Positions 29,441 to 36,620 of a stretch of 64,000 bases of DNA are shown piece after piece. The DNA lies in NCBI RefSeq assembly GCF_000315015.1, contig NZ_BAEP01000047.1, positions 166,835-230,834 of the forward strand, written 5' to 3'. Position numbers and translations under genes: made by a program. Source of the stretch: Paraglaciecola mesophila KMM 241. Its GTDB lineage: Bacteria; Pseudomonadota; Gammaproteobacteria; Enterobacterales; Alteromonadaceae. Each line of letters starts with the position of its first letter. Position 1 is the first letter of the stretch. Below the pieces are notes generated by a model that made no database searches, was not told the DNA's origin, and saw nothing but the letters and a program-made list of their open reading frames with translations.

Positions 29441-30340
29441 TCACCAATAACACCAATGTTTTTGCTGCTGAGCTTGTAAGAAGTGTTCGGCCTCTGTGCC
29501 TTGCAATAATGCCATGGTTGCTAACATGCCGGATTGAATGCAAAAGTCAGTGGCTACGGTCACAGAGCGCGGGGCCCCAGAAACAGGATAACCGGTTTTG
29601 GGGCTCAATATATGACTATAGCGAACACCGTTGTGGACAATAAAGCGCCGTGTATCTCCGCTGGTGGCTAACCCTCCGGATGCTATCTTTACTAACGCAC
29701 TTTTAGCTGAATTATCCTTGGCGTGAGGGCGTTCGATACCTACCTGCCAATACGTTTCATGCTGCCTAGGTTGGGTGACTTGAATATCCCCGCCAAAATT
29801 AACCAACACAGAAGTATCGGGTGCCAATTGCATGCACAATTTGGCCGCTGCATCCACAGCATATTCTTTACCAATACCGCCAAAATCTAACTCGAACCCT
29901 CTGGGTAGGCGAATTTGTTGCTGAGTAAATTGCACATTCTGCCAGCCAATATATTGCAATACTTCATTGACTTGTTCCGAACGTGGAAATTGCCCTTTTC
30001 CGGTGAAATCCCATATCTTTCTTAGCACGCCAGACGTCAGATCAAACATGCCATCGCTTAGTTCGAAACACGTTTGCCCGAAGGCGAGCAATCGATGAGT
30101 TTCTTGATCTATCTCGACCCATTTTCCATGACTATTATTCATCTGATGAACTAGGTTGCCAACAATATAGCGACTGTACTTTTGCTCTATCCGTTTCGTT
30201 TGCAAGACAACTTCTTGTAGTAAGCGGTTGGCGAGCAATTGATTCGGAGTTTCAATAAGCAATTCACATGGACTGGCCATGCAAAAGAAGTGACCATGAT
30301 AATAGTCACTTTTAGCTATTAGAGCGGGAGCTTGACTCAA
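29441..30340 (-). CDS. ApbE-like FAD:protein FMN transferase
   Basis: 299 residues. ApbE enzymes attach FMN to a Ser/Thr of exported proteins. Motifs: ELSDGMFDLTSGVL, ELDFGGIGKEYAVDAAA (FAD binding), VNFGGDIQV, LATSGDTRRFIV and HILSPKTGYPV with the metal-binding residues. No signal peptide or lipobox is visible at the N-terminus, unusual for ApbE, so a cytoplasmic or unconventional location is possible. The TTG start is supported by AGGAT about six bases upstream. It is the last gene of a minus-strand cluster TlpA-DUF4266-DUF3570-ApbE. Confidence 0.9.
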   Translation of the reverse strand: MSQAPALIAKSDYYHGHFFCMASPCELLIETPNQLLANRLLQEVVLQTKRIEQKYSRYIVGNLVHQMNNSHGKWVEIDQETHRLLAFGQTCFELSDGMFDLTSGVLRKIWDFTGKGQFPRSEQVNEVLQYIGWQNVQFTQQQIRLPRGFELDFGGIGKEYAVDAAAKLCMQLAPDTSVLVNFGGDIQVTQPRQHETYWQVGIERPHAKDNSAKSALVKIASGGLATSGDTRRFIVHNGVRYSHILSPKTGYPVSGAPRSVTVATDFCIQSGMLATMALLQGTEAEHFLQAQQQKHWCYW

Positions 30341-30425
30341 GGTTATCCTACTTAGTTATGCACTGATTTTTGTTGGGTAAATTAGCTATACACCATACGC
30401 CAATATACCTTGAGCCAACCTCATA

Positions 30426-31724
30426 TCAAAAGCTATAGCTAACCTGAGCAATAATGGCATCGATACTCGGGTAAAGGTCTAGGCCTTGCAAAGCGCCAGG
30501 TTCTTCGAAGCCCGCATTTTTTGGACTCTGCTGATAATATTCCAGCCGAACGGCCCACTCGCGACCATTATCTAAGGCTTGTCCATACTTAAGGCCAATG
30601 GTGTACGCGGTCATTTCACCTAGACGATAATCTGCGCTGGCCACTGACGGTAGTAGTGAGCCTTGAATCAAGAATGGCTGATAGAAATCTGCGGCGCTCT
30701 GCTGATAATAACGGAAGTGCGGTTGTATGTAGCTGTTATCGGACAACTTCACTCTGAACCTTGAATCTAGTGTATGCGAGTCAATATCCCAGTCATCGGT
30801 AGCATAACGATAAGACACATCGGCAATACCGTAATCTGAAGCGTATTTGGTCTGCCAGTAGAAACTTTGTTTGGTGCGCTTATCTGGTCGATTCTCGTGC
30901 AAAATATCCTGTGTGACACCTTCAGTGTTGACCACACTTAATAATTTGTACGGGTCAGTGAGGTAACCATCAGCGATAGAATAACTGTAGTTAAATTGCA
31001 TTAACATACGGCGATTGATCACCTGAGTCACACCCAGAAGTAAATCTACCGTATTTTTATCTTTGCTATCCGTGGCTCTGGTAGCATTAAATGCCGTTTC
31101 AAATGCGCTTTCATCGCTAAATTGACCGTTGTTGACCACCATCGGGGAAAGACCGGTCGGCGCTTCGCCAACAGGATCAATGCTGTCGTATTGGTAAGAC
31201 ACACCGGCAGAAAGGGTGGTGTTTTTCTGATTAAAGTCACGGGCCAGGGAGCCATTAACACCCAATGATAAATAATCATACTCTTTTGAGAGATGCACGC
31301 CTGTGCTACCTGTTATGTTCTCCCATAGGGGTTGGGTCCACTGGGCACTGAGCTGAACGCGGGTATCTTTAAAGGTATCGTCTAACGGCGTTTCACCAGC
31401 ATTGACCACGTACTGCCCGTTGCCTGATGGGCGAGTAAAGGTTTGTACGCCTTGTTGGGCTACAGCGCCTGATGCTGAGGCTCCTGTAAGAGTATCGATG
31501 GCTATTTTGCCATTGAATATGTGTTCGTCGCCAAAATCTTTCTTGGCGTTAAACACCCCCTCACCTAACTGCACTCTGTCGGTTTCACCGTAGTAGAGTA
31601 TGGCTGTATCAAACTGCCATTCGTTAGCTTGTGTATTTTCTTGGGCTTGTACAGCTGAATTGAGCAATGCGCAGGCGGCAGCTGCTAGAGACGCGCTGAT
31701 GTTATTGCTTTTAGTTAGTTGCAT
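30426..31724 (-). CDS. DUF3570 outer-membrane beta-barrel protein
   Basis: 432 residues with a signal peptide (cut near VQA-QEN). The mature part alternates hydrophobic and polar residues with many Tyr and Trp (WQFDTAILYYGETDRVQ, TGSTGVHLSKEYDYLSLGV) and ends in YPSIDAIIAQVSYSF, whose terminal Phe is typical of outer-membrane barrels. The pattern matches DUF3570. Function unknown. Its start overlaps the DUF4266 stop by about ten bases, so the two are translationally coupled. Confidence 0.88.
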   Translation of the reverse strand: MQLTKSNNISASLAAAACALLNSAVQAQENTQANEWQFDTAILYYGETDRVQLGEGVFNAKKDFGDEHIFNGKIAIDTLTGASASGAVAQQGVQTFTRPSGNGQYVVNAGETPLDDTFKDTRVQLSAQWTQPLWENITGSTGVHLSKEYDYLSLGVNGSLARDFNQKNTTLSAGVSYQYDSIDPVGEAPTGLSPMVVNNGQFSDESAFETAFNATRATDSKDKNTVDLLLGVTQVINRRMLMQFNYSYSIADGYLTDPYKLLSVVNTEGVTQDILHENRPDKRTKQSFYWQTKYASDYGIADVSYRYATDDWDIDSHTLDSRFRVKLSDNSYIQPHFRYYQQSAADFYQPFLIQGSLLPSVASADYRLGEMTAYTIGLKYGQALDNGREWAVRLEYYQQSPKNAGFEEPGALQGLDLYPSIDAIIAQVSYSF

Positions 31725-31954
31725 CCGCAGCCTCCACCAGCAAAGGAGCGACCACCGCTTGTGGCTTCCTTGCTGAAGTAAATATGATCATCTAACCCTA
31801 TATCTATCCCCTCGGCATCTAAGGCCATTTCGTCCTTAGCCAATAGATCTCGTTGCCATGGTTTAACCCCTAAATCCGCACAGCCGTTTAGGGTGAAACT
31901 TGCCACCAGAGTCGCGGCCAAAATCAGGCGCTTTTTAGTTAATTGAATCAGCAT
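31715..31954 (-). CDS. DUF4266 lipoprotein with C-terminal GGGCGCN
   Basis: 79 residues from the ATG at 31954. A lipobox (TLNGC, C25) ends a hydrophobic signal. The short mature chain (KPWQRDLLAKDEMALDAEG) is followed by a Gly/Ser-rich tail and the terminal GGGCGCN. This is the DUF4266 pattern. Two cysteines in C-x-C at the very end suggest metal binding or a redox role and a substrate relationship with the neighbouring TlpA thioredoxin; this is inference. An upstream in-frame start (32017) would bury the signal peptide. Confidence 0.85.
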   Translation of the reverse strand: MLIQLTKKRLILAATLVASFTLNGCADLGVKPWQRDLLAKDEMALDAEGIDIGLDDHIYFSKEATSGGRSFAGGGCGCN

Positions 31955-31958
31955 TTTA

Positions 31959-32441
31959 TTACTCCTTCTCGTGTAATAGGGTGACAAGCTGCTGCTCGTA
32001 AGCAGATGCTTTTGCATTAAAAAAACCTTTATGGCTAAAGCGAATGCTGCCGTCTCTGGCGACTAAATAACTGCTAGGCATACCGATGAGGTCGTAGCGT
32101 TGTGCAATTTCAGCTTCTGGGTCGAGTACGATGGGAAAATTAGCCGGAATTTTCTGCAAAAATGTTGTAACTAGTTGAGGTTCAGTATCTAAATTCACTG
32201 CGACAACCACTAAACCCTGTTCAGTATATTTGTGCTGCATGTCGTTCATCCATGGAAAGGATTGGCGGCAGGGTTTACACCATGATGCCCAAAAATCCAC
32301 ATAAACCACTTTGCCCTTAAGATCGCTCAGCTGCACTGCACCAGAGCGCGTCATATAGCTAAAATCTGGAGCTACTGTTGCATAGCCACGGCTGGAATAG
32401 CAGGCAAGGTACAAAACGAAAATAGATATGAAAATACGCAT
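31959..32441 (-). CDS. TlpA-family thioredoxin-like protein
   Basis: 160 residues from the ATG at 32441, giving a signal peptide or anchor (MRIFISIFVLYLACYSS). Thioredoxin fold with WASWCKPC (C55, C58), VVAVNLDTEP and the cis-proline loop GMPSSYLV. Periplasmic disulfide reductase or thiol-disulfide exchange protein. Its stop lies five bases from the DUF4266 start. A further in-frame ATG at 32477 exists but makes a poorer signal. Confidence 0.9.
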   Translation of the reverse strand: MRIFISIFVLYLACYSSRGYATVAPDFSYMTRSGAVQLSDLKGKVVYVDFWASWCKPCRQSFPWMNDMQHKYTEQGLVVVAVNLDTEPQLVTTFLQKIPANFPIVLDPEAEIAQRYDLIGMPSSYLVARDGSIRFSHKGFFNAKASAYEQQLVTLLHEKE

Positions 32442-32571
32442 ATTAAGCCGATAAAATAGTGAGTGAGTGTTAACCATAAAGCGTGAAACTTAAGAAACTC
32501 TTAATACGGGGAATTAATCCAGAATAAGCGGTTTGCCATATAGTGAGTTAGCACGACATCGCCGTTGGCTA

Positions 32572-32643
32572 GCGCTGACAGCTAGTAAAGCGCTGACAGC
32601 CAGTAAAGTGCTTACAGCTAGTAAAGTGCCTACAGCTAGTAAA
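32572..32643. repeat. Four tandem 18-bp repeats
   Basis: Units such as GCGCTGACAGCTAGTAAA start at 32572, 32590, 32608 and 32626, with one to four differences between units. A partial fifth unit (GTGC) runs into an AGGAGG sequence. They lie upstream of the M28 peptidase gene and downstream (in the opposite sense) of the TlpA promoter region. Confidence 0.9.
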
Positions 32644-32663
32644 GTGCAGGAGGCATAGTTATT

Positions 32664-32684
32664 ATGCAGGTTGTTGAAACCTAA
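32664..32684 (+). promoter_or_regulatory. Possible leader mini-frame upstream of M28 peptidase
   Basis: A strong AGGAGG (32648-32653) precedes ATG 32664, which opens only six codons (MQVVET) before TAA. The peptidase ATG, 17 bases after that stop, lacks a ribosome binding site of its own, so translation may depend on reinitiation. Confidence 0.35.
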
Positions 32685-32701
32685 AGTGAAAATAACATCC
32701 A

Positions 32702-33823
32702 ATGAAATCGTCGTTGTATTTTGCGCTTTGCGCCTTGTTTGCAAGCTCGTCCTCTCTACTAGTACACGCTGCGCCTCTATCGACTAAAGATTCAGAGTCC
32801 AAGAAATTAATTGCCACAGAGCCGTTGACTCACATTATTGCCCTCGCAGATGACAAGAAGGGTATTGGGGCGAGGCCAGCAGGCTCGAAACAAGAACGCC
32901 AAGCTGCGCAGTATATTTTTCAGCAATTACAAAGAATGGGACTTAAGGCCGAGCAACAAACGTTTGCCATTGAGGTAAACGAGACACAGGCTACTTCGAT
33001 GAATATCAGTGCGGTGATCCCTGGCAAGTCGAAAAAAAGACTAGTAATAGGCGCGCATTTTGATTCCACAGGTGTTGAACAAGGTAGTCTAGGGGCAACG
33101 GATAACGCCAGTGGCGTGGCGGTACTGTTGGCAGTAAGCGAACAGTTAGTGCAAATGAGGGGGCTTCCTTATAGCGTTCAAGTGGTATTTTTCGGCAGTG
33201 AGGAGATTGGCAAGTTGGGCTCTAACTATTTTGTTCACGCAATGTCTAAAGCTGAGCTGGGCAATATTATCGCGATGCTGAATTTAGACACTGTCATAGG
33301 GGGTGATGTGCTGTATGTGCATAGTAGTTCACCCACTGATTTTAGCTGTAAGAAAGTCGAAAACGCCAAGCTAAACACCAGCGGTGTATTTAGAGATGCA
33401 CTATTGGCTTATGGCGCATCGCAGCCCTCATTACCTGTTCAATTTGAATTACATGAAGATTCTGAAGTATTTGCAGCAGGTCAGACCGGGGATTGGTCAG
33501 ATCATCAAGCATTCGCCTGCAACAATATCCCTATTGCATATATCGAAGCGACAAATATGGACATTAATGGGCGAGGGGGGAAAGATGGTTACTCTCAATC
33601 CATTGAAGCGCAGTTCTGGACATGTTACTCAGGGAAAAAGATAGGCAGCTGTGATCCGGATAAAGAAAAGAAATGGGGGGAAATTTGGCATACTCAATTT
33701 GACCGCTTAGACCGACTTTTTCCCGTTTTTAATGCACGTATGATAGATCAGCTTGATGCCAACATCACTCTTATAGTAGGGGCGCTTAACGACCCTGAAA
33801 CCATGGCGAAGTTGGGCAAATAA
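32702..33823 (+). CDS. Exported M28-family zinc aminopeptidase
   Basis: 373 residues with a signal peptide (cut near VHA-APL). M28 metal and catalytic residues are visible: H119 and D121 (GAHFDS), D134 (TDNASG), E167/E168 (FGSEEIG), D196 (NLDTV) and a C-terminal histidine in IWHTQFDRLDRL. A cysteine pair near SCKK and NN, and others at CYSGKKIGSCD, suggest disulfides. Likely periplasmic or secreted peptide breakdown. The start at 32702 is fixed by an in-frame stop just upstream. Confidence 0.92.
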   Translation: MKSSLYFALCALFASSSSLLVHAAPLSTKDSESKKLIATEPLTHIIALADDKKGIGARPAGSKQERQAAQYIFQQLQRMGLKAEQQTFAIEVNETQATSMNISAVIPGKSKKRLVIGAHFDSTGVEQGSLGATDNASGVAVLLAVSEQLVQMRGLPYSVQVVFFGSEEIGKLGSNYFVHAMSKAELGNIIAMLNLDTVIGGDVLYVHSSSPTDFSCKKVENAKLNTSGVFRDALLAYGASQPSLPVQFELHEDSEVFAAGQTGDWSDHQAFACNNIPIAYIEATNMDINGRGGKDGYSQSIEAQFWTCYSGKKIGSCDPDKEKKWGEIWHTQFDRLDRLFPVFNARMIDQLDANITLIVGALNDPETMAKLGK

Positions 33824-33913
33824 GCCGATATAGCAACGAAGATATTGCTTTCAAATCTGGCTTAATTCCAAACCTAATAGAATGAAGAGTTTGAGGAAAA
33901 TACGAGTGTAACT

Positions 33914-34489
33914 CTATTCATTATCGGGCTTTCTCTCGGGCGTCTTATTCGTCTTCATTAGCTTGTTCTTCATGTCGATGACTTTGCCTACGCCCGAACC
34001 TAATTTCATTAATGTGCCTAAGGTATCTGGGTTCATTTGCTGTAACTCGCTGGTCCATTTACTGATAGTTTCAAGTAAATCGTGTATTTCCTGTAAACGC
34101 TGCTGAGCGTATATTTCTTCTTTATTTTCAGGCGTTTCAAGCATAATACCGCGCAGCAAAGTCAGGGTTGGGTCCATTTCTCGTTTACGTCGCTCTTCAA
34201 ACACACGGTTGGCCATTTCCCAAATAGTACCAGCACTTTGATAATACTCTTTGCGATCTCCTGGAACGTGGTGCTGTTTGATTAATTGCCAAGATTGCAG
34301 CTCTTTTAGGCCCATACTGACATTTCCACGGGAAACACTGAGCGCTTCTGCGATTTGGTTTGCGCTCAAGGGCGTTTCACTGATGACCAACAACGCATAC
34401 ATTTGCCCAACGGTACGATTGAAACCCCAGCGGCTGCCCATTTCGCCAAAGTGCATGACGAAGGATTCGATCATAGGGGTCATTTGCAT
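33914..34489 (-). CDS. GbsR/MarR-family transcriptional regulator
   Basis: 191 residues. A winged-helix domain (about 25-90) carries LSANQIAEALSVSRGNVSMGLKEL and HHVPGDRKEYY, the GbsR-type wing. The C-terminal half is helical (ENKEEIYAQQRLQEIHDLLETI) for dimerisation. GbsR proteins control osmolyte or envelope-stress genes in other bacteria; the target here is unknown. A palindrome 22 bases upstream of its start suggests self-regulation. The lipocalin gene lies divergently 419 bases away. Confidence 0.88.
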   Translation of the reverse strand: MQMTPMIESFVMHFGEMGSRWGFNRTVGQMYALLVISETPLSANQIAEALSVSRGNVSMGLKELQSWQLIKQHHVPGDRKEYYQSAGTIWEMANRVFEERRKREMDPTLTLLRGIMLETPENKEEIYAQQRLQEIHDLLETISKWTSELQQMNPDTLGTLMKLGSGVGKVIDMKNKLMKTNKTPERKPDNE

Positions 34490-34510
34490 AAAGTATCTTT
34501 TATATAGAAG

Positions 34511-34528
34511 TTTCAGTAATTATTGAAA
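34511..34528. promoter_or_regulatory. Candidate operator upstream of GbsR-type gene
   Basis: TTTCAGTAATTATTGAAA is an 18-bp dyad with one mismatched pair, centred about 30 bases before the regulator's start, where an autoregulatory site would sit. Confidence 0.45.
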
Positions 34529-34706
34529 TTTAAACCTGCGTTGATGCTTTGTCAAACATCTTTGTCACTGGGTAAGGGGCTCATCACAAACGCTATTTTC
34601 TACTATTGGGGCAGATTTGGTGCTTCTACCGCCAGTTTTTTTGCCGTAAATTAAATCGAATTACCTAATAGTTCAGTATGATACTTAGGGTGTGTTAAGC
34701 ATTGAG

Positions 34707-34725
34707 GATTGAAATTTTTTCAATC
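34707..34725. promoter_or_regulatory. Second dyad in the GbsR-lipocalin gap
   Basis: Perfect 8-bp arms GATTGAAA and TTTCAATC around TTT. The TTGAAA/TTTCAA halves also occur in the dyad at 34511. About 180 bases upstream of the lipocalin start. The rest of this 419-base gap shows an AAGGATCCTT palindrome near 34735 but no gene. Confidence 0.35.
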
Positions 34726-34908
34726 TATCCTAGAAAGGATCCTTCGGGCAGCACGTGTTTGGCATTTATGCTGCGTTATCGTCTATTTATTGGGAATAAT
34801 CGAACTACTTAGACTCTGGCGTGTATAAACACATTGAGCTGCAAAGTTAAGCTACAAAGATAATCACACCCTTGTTGAGTGATAAGTTAATTTTATAAGG
34901 ACACAATT

Positions 34909-35472
34909 ATGCAATTAAAATCGTCATTGCTTACCTTCCTCAGGGTGCTGGCAAAGTCAGGGGGCAGGTCAGCGATTCTTTCGTTTGCTGTGCTGCTAAG
35001 TGCTTGTACTTCTTTACCTGAGGGTATTAAACCGGTGAGAGATTTTGAGTTGCAACGTTATCTTGGTAAGTGGTACGAAATAGCACGCCATGATCACTCA
35101 TTTGAACGGGGTTTGGAACAAGTGACAGCACAATACAGTTTGCTAGATGATGGCGGTGTGAAAGTCATTAATCGTGGTTACAACCCAGAAGAGCAGGAGT
35201 GGGACGAAGCCATTGGCAAAGCTTACTTCGTGGGCGAGCAAAACATCGGTCATTTGAAGGTGTCTTTTTTTGGACCTTTTTATGCAAGTTATGTGATCTT
35301 TTCGTTAGACAATGATAACTACGGTTATGCGATGATCACTGGACCCAACAGAGATTACTTTTGGATCTTGGCCCGTCAACCTGAGCTTGAGGATGATGTG
35401 CTGCAAAGCTTGCTGACTAAGGCACGTGATGCGGGCTTTGATACTGAAAAGTTAATTTTCGTCAACCAGTGA
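34909..35472 (+). CDS. blc: Lipocalin lipoprotein (Blc-like)
   Basis: 187 residues. A long signal ends in a lipobox (LLSAC). The lipocalin signature GKWYEIARHDHSFERGL starts near residue 52, followed by AQYSLLDDGGVKVINRGYN, a conserved KVSFFGPFYASY strand and the closing helix. Blc-type bacterial lipocalins sit in the outer membrane and bind lysophospholipids or fatty acids during envelope stress. The start has AAGGA about eight bases upstream. Confidence 0.94.
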   Translation: MQLKSSLLTFLRVLAKSGGRSAILSFAVLLSACTSLPEGIKPVRDFELQRYLGKWYEIARHDHSFERGLEQVTAQYSLLDDGGVKVINRGYNPEEQEWDEAIGKAYFVGEQNIGHLKVSFFGPFYASYVIFSLDNDNYGYAMITGPNRDYFWILARQPELEDDVLQSLLTKARDAGFDTEKLIFVNQ

Positions 35473-35563
35473 AAGCAATGGCTAAGCGATTAATATTTTT
35501 TTGAAATGTTCGTCTCCTAGGCAGGGTCTTTTACCAATAGATACATGAAGTAACAGGAACCCT

Positions 35564-36085
35564 ATGCTTAGCGACAATCAGGCACTTAATAGTCACTTAG
35601 AGACAGTAGAACAAGCAAAAACGTTTTTAAAACATATCTCATATCATGCCTACCAGCGCGTCATGGCGCCCCATGTGGTTAGCAGTGCTGGCGCTCATAT
35701 GCGACATGTGATTGACCATTATTTGGCGCTCAAGCAAGGAATAGAAAAGGGGGTTGTGGATTATAACTTACGCCATCGTGAGTCTGATGTGGCCCATTCA
35801 ACTGCTTCGGCCTTACAAGCGTGGGATAGAATTGAGCATTGGTTATTAGATGTCTATCAATCTGATATGCATGAAAAGCTCATAGTACTGAATGAAACTT
35901 CAGTCGAGCAAACGTATGTGAATGAGGTTAACTCTACCTTGGGTCGCGAATTGGTTTTTGTATCCAGTCACGCCATTCACCACTTTTCGCTTCTTGCCAT
36001 TATTACATCGCTGCAAGGGCAAACTACTCATGCGCTTTTTGGGGTGGCTCCCTCAACAGCAACCTACCAAAGAGCACAGGCTTAA
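35564..36085 (+). CDS. DinB-superfamily protein
   Basis: 173-residue helical protein. Histidines in HMRHVIDHYLAL and SSHAIHHFSLL are spaced as in the metal-binding four-helix DinB fold, which includes thiol transferases and many proteins of unknown role. Closely follows the lipocalin on the same strand (91-base gap). Metal-dependent thiol chemistry is a possibility only. Confidence 0.75.
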   Translation: MLSDNQALNSHLETVEQAKTFLKHISYHAYQRVMAPHVVSSAGAHMRHVIDHYLALKQGIEKGVVDYNLRHRESDVAHSTASALQAWDRIEHWLLDVYQSDMHEKLIVLNETSVEQTYVNEVNSTLGRELVFVSSHAIHHFSLLAIITSLQGQTTHALFGVAPSTATYQRAQA

Positions 36086-36094
36086 GTCGACAGT

Positions 36095-36139
36095 AAATTT
36101 GGCGTTTTTATATTTTTTGTGGATAATAGCGCCAAATTT
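36095..36139. other. Inverted repeat between the DinB-like gene and yjdM
   Basis: Perfect 10-bp arms AAATTTGGCG and CGCCAAATTT with a 25-base T-rich loop. May terminate the upstream gene or form a leader structure; no T run follows the second arm. Confidence 0.35.
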
Positions 36140-36210
36140 GGCTTGGTTATCTATGAAACGTATATTGTTTTTAGGTTCAAGCTTGGCATTAGTGAATAAA
36201 GGAACGCACC

Positions 36211-36549
36211 ATGAGTGGCTTACCAAATTGTACTGCGTGTAACTCTGAATACACCTATGAAGACGGAAATATGTATGTTTGCCCTGAGTGCGGACATGAG
36301 TGGGCACAGGGCGAAGACGCGTCTGAGGATGATACACCAGTTATCCGTGATTCAAACGGTAATACACTTGTAGACGGTGACACTGTGACAGTCATCAAAG
36401 ATCTGAAGGTAAAAGGCTCATCGTTGGTGGTGAAAGTGGGCACTAAAGTTAAAAATATTCGTTTGGTTGATGGCGATCACGACATCGACTGCAAAATTGA
36501 TGGTGTTGGTGCAATGAAGCTTAAGTCCGAGTTTGTGAAAAAAGTATGA
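36211..36549 (+). CDS. yjdM: Zinc-ribbon protein YjdM (PhnA)
   Basis: 112 residues. N-terminal zinc ribbon with C7 and C10 (NCTACNSEY) and C24 and C27 ([10 protein letters not shown]). The conserved body follows: [25 protein letters not shown] and [25 protein letters not shown] (read as successive motifs). Called PhnA for its place near phn genes in E. coli, but it is not required for phosphonate use and its role is unknown. No phn genes are nearby here. Confidence 0.94.
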   Translation: MSGLPNCTACNSEYTYEDGNMYVCPECGHEWAQGEDASEDDTPVIRDSNGNTLVDGDTVTVIKDLKVKGSSLVVKVGTKVKNIRLVDGDHDIDCKIDGVGAMKLKSEFVKKV

Positions 36550-36576
36550 TCCCCTCGCTTTCACTTTGATGAATGA

Positions 36577-36613
36577 TTGGTAGCGCCAGATTGATAACCA
36601 GGCGCTATCATTT
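36577..36613. terminator. Hairpin between converging yjdM and OlsF-like genes
   Basis: TGGTAGCGCC pairs with GGCGCTATCA (one G-T pair) around a 13-base loop. It sits between converging stops, with short T-rich sequence after the stem. Confidence 0.55.
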
Positions 36614-36620
36614 CTCCCTT

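Noticed and set aside
32572..32643. CRISPR-like array
   Set aside because: Units are directly adjoining 18-mers without spacers and with no cas genes, so this is a simple tandem repeat.
32514..32744. 76-residue minus-strand frame with repeated LLAVS units
   Set aside because: It only translates the 18-bp tandem repeats and runs into the start of the M28 peptidase on the other strand; the repeat explains the open frame.
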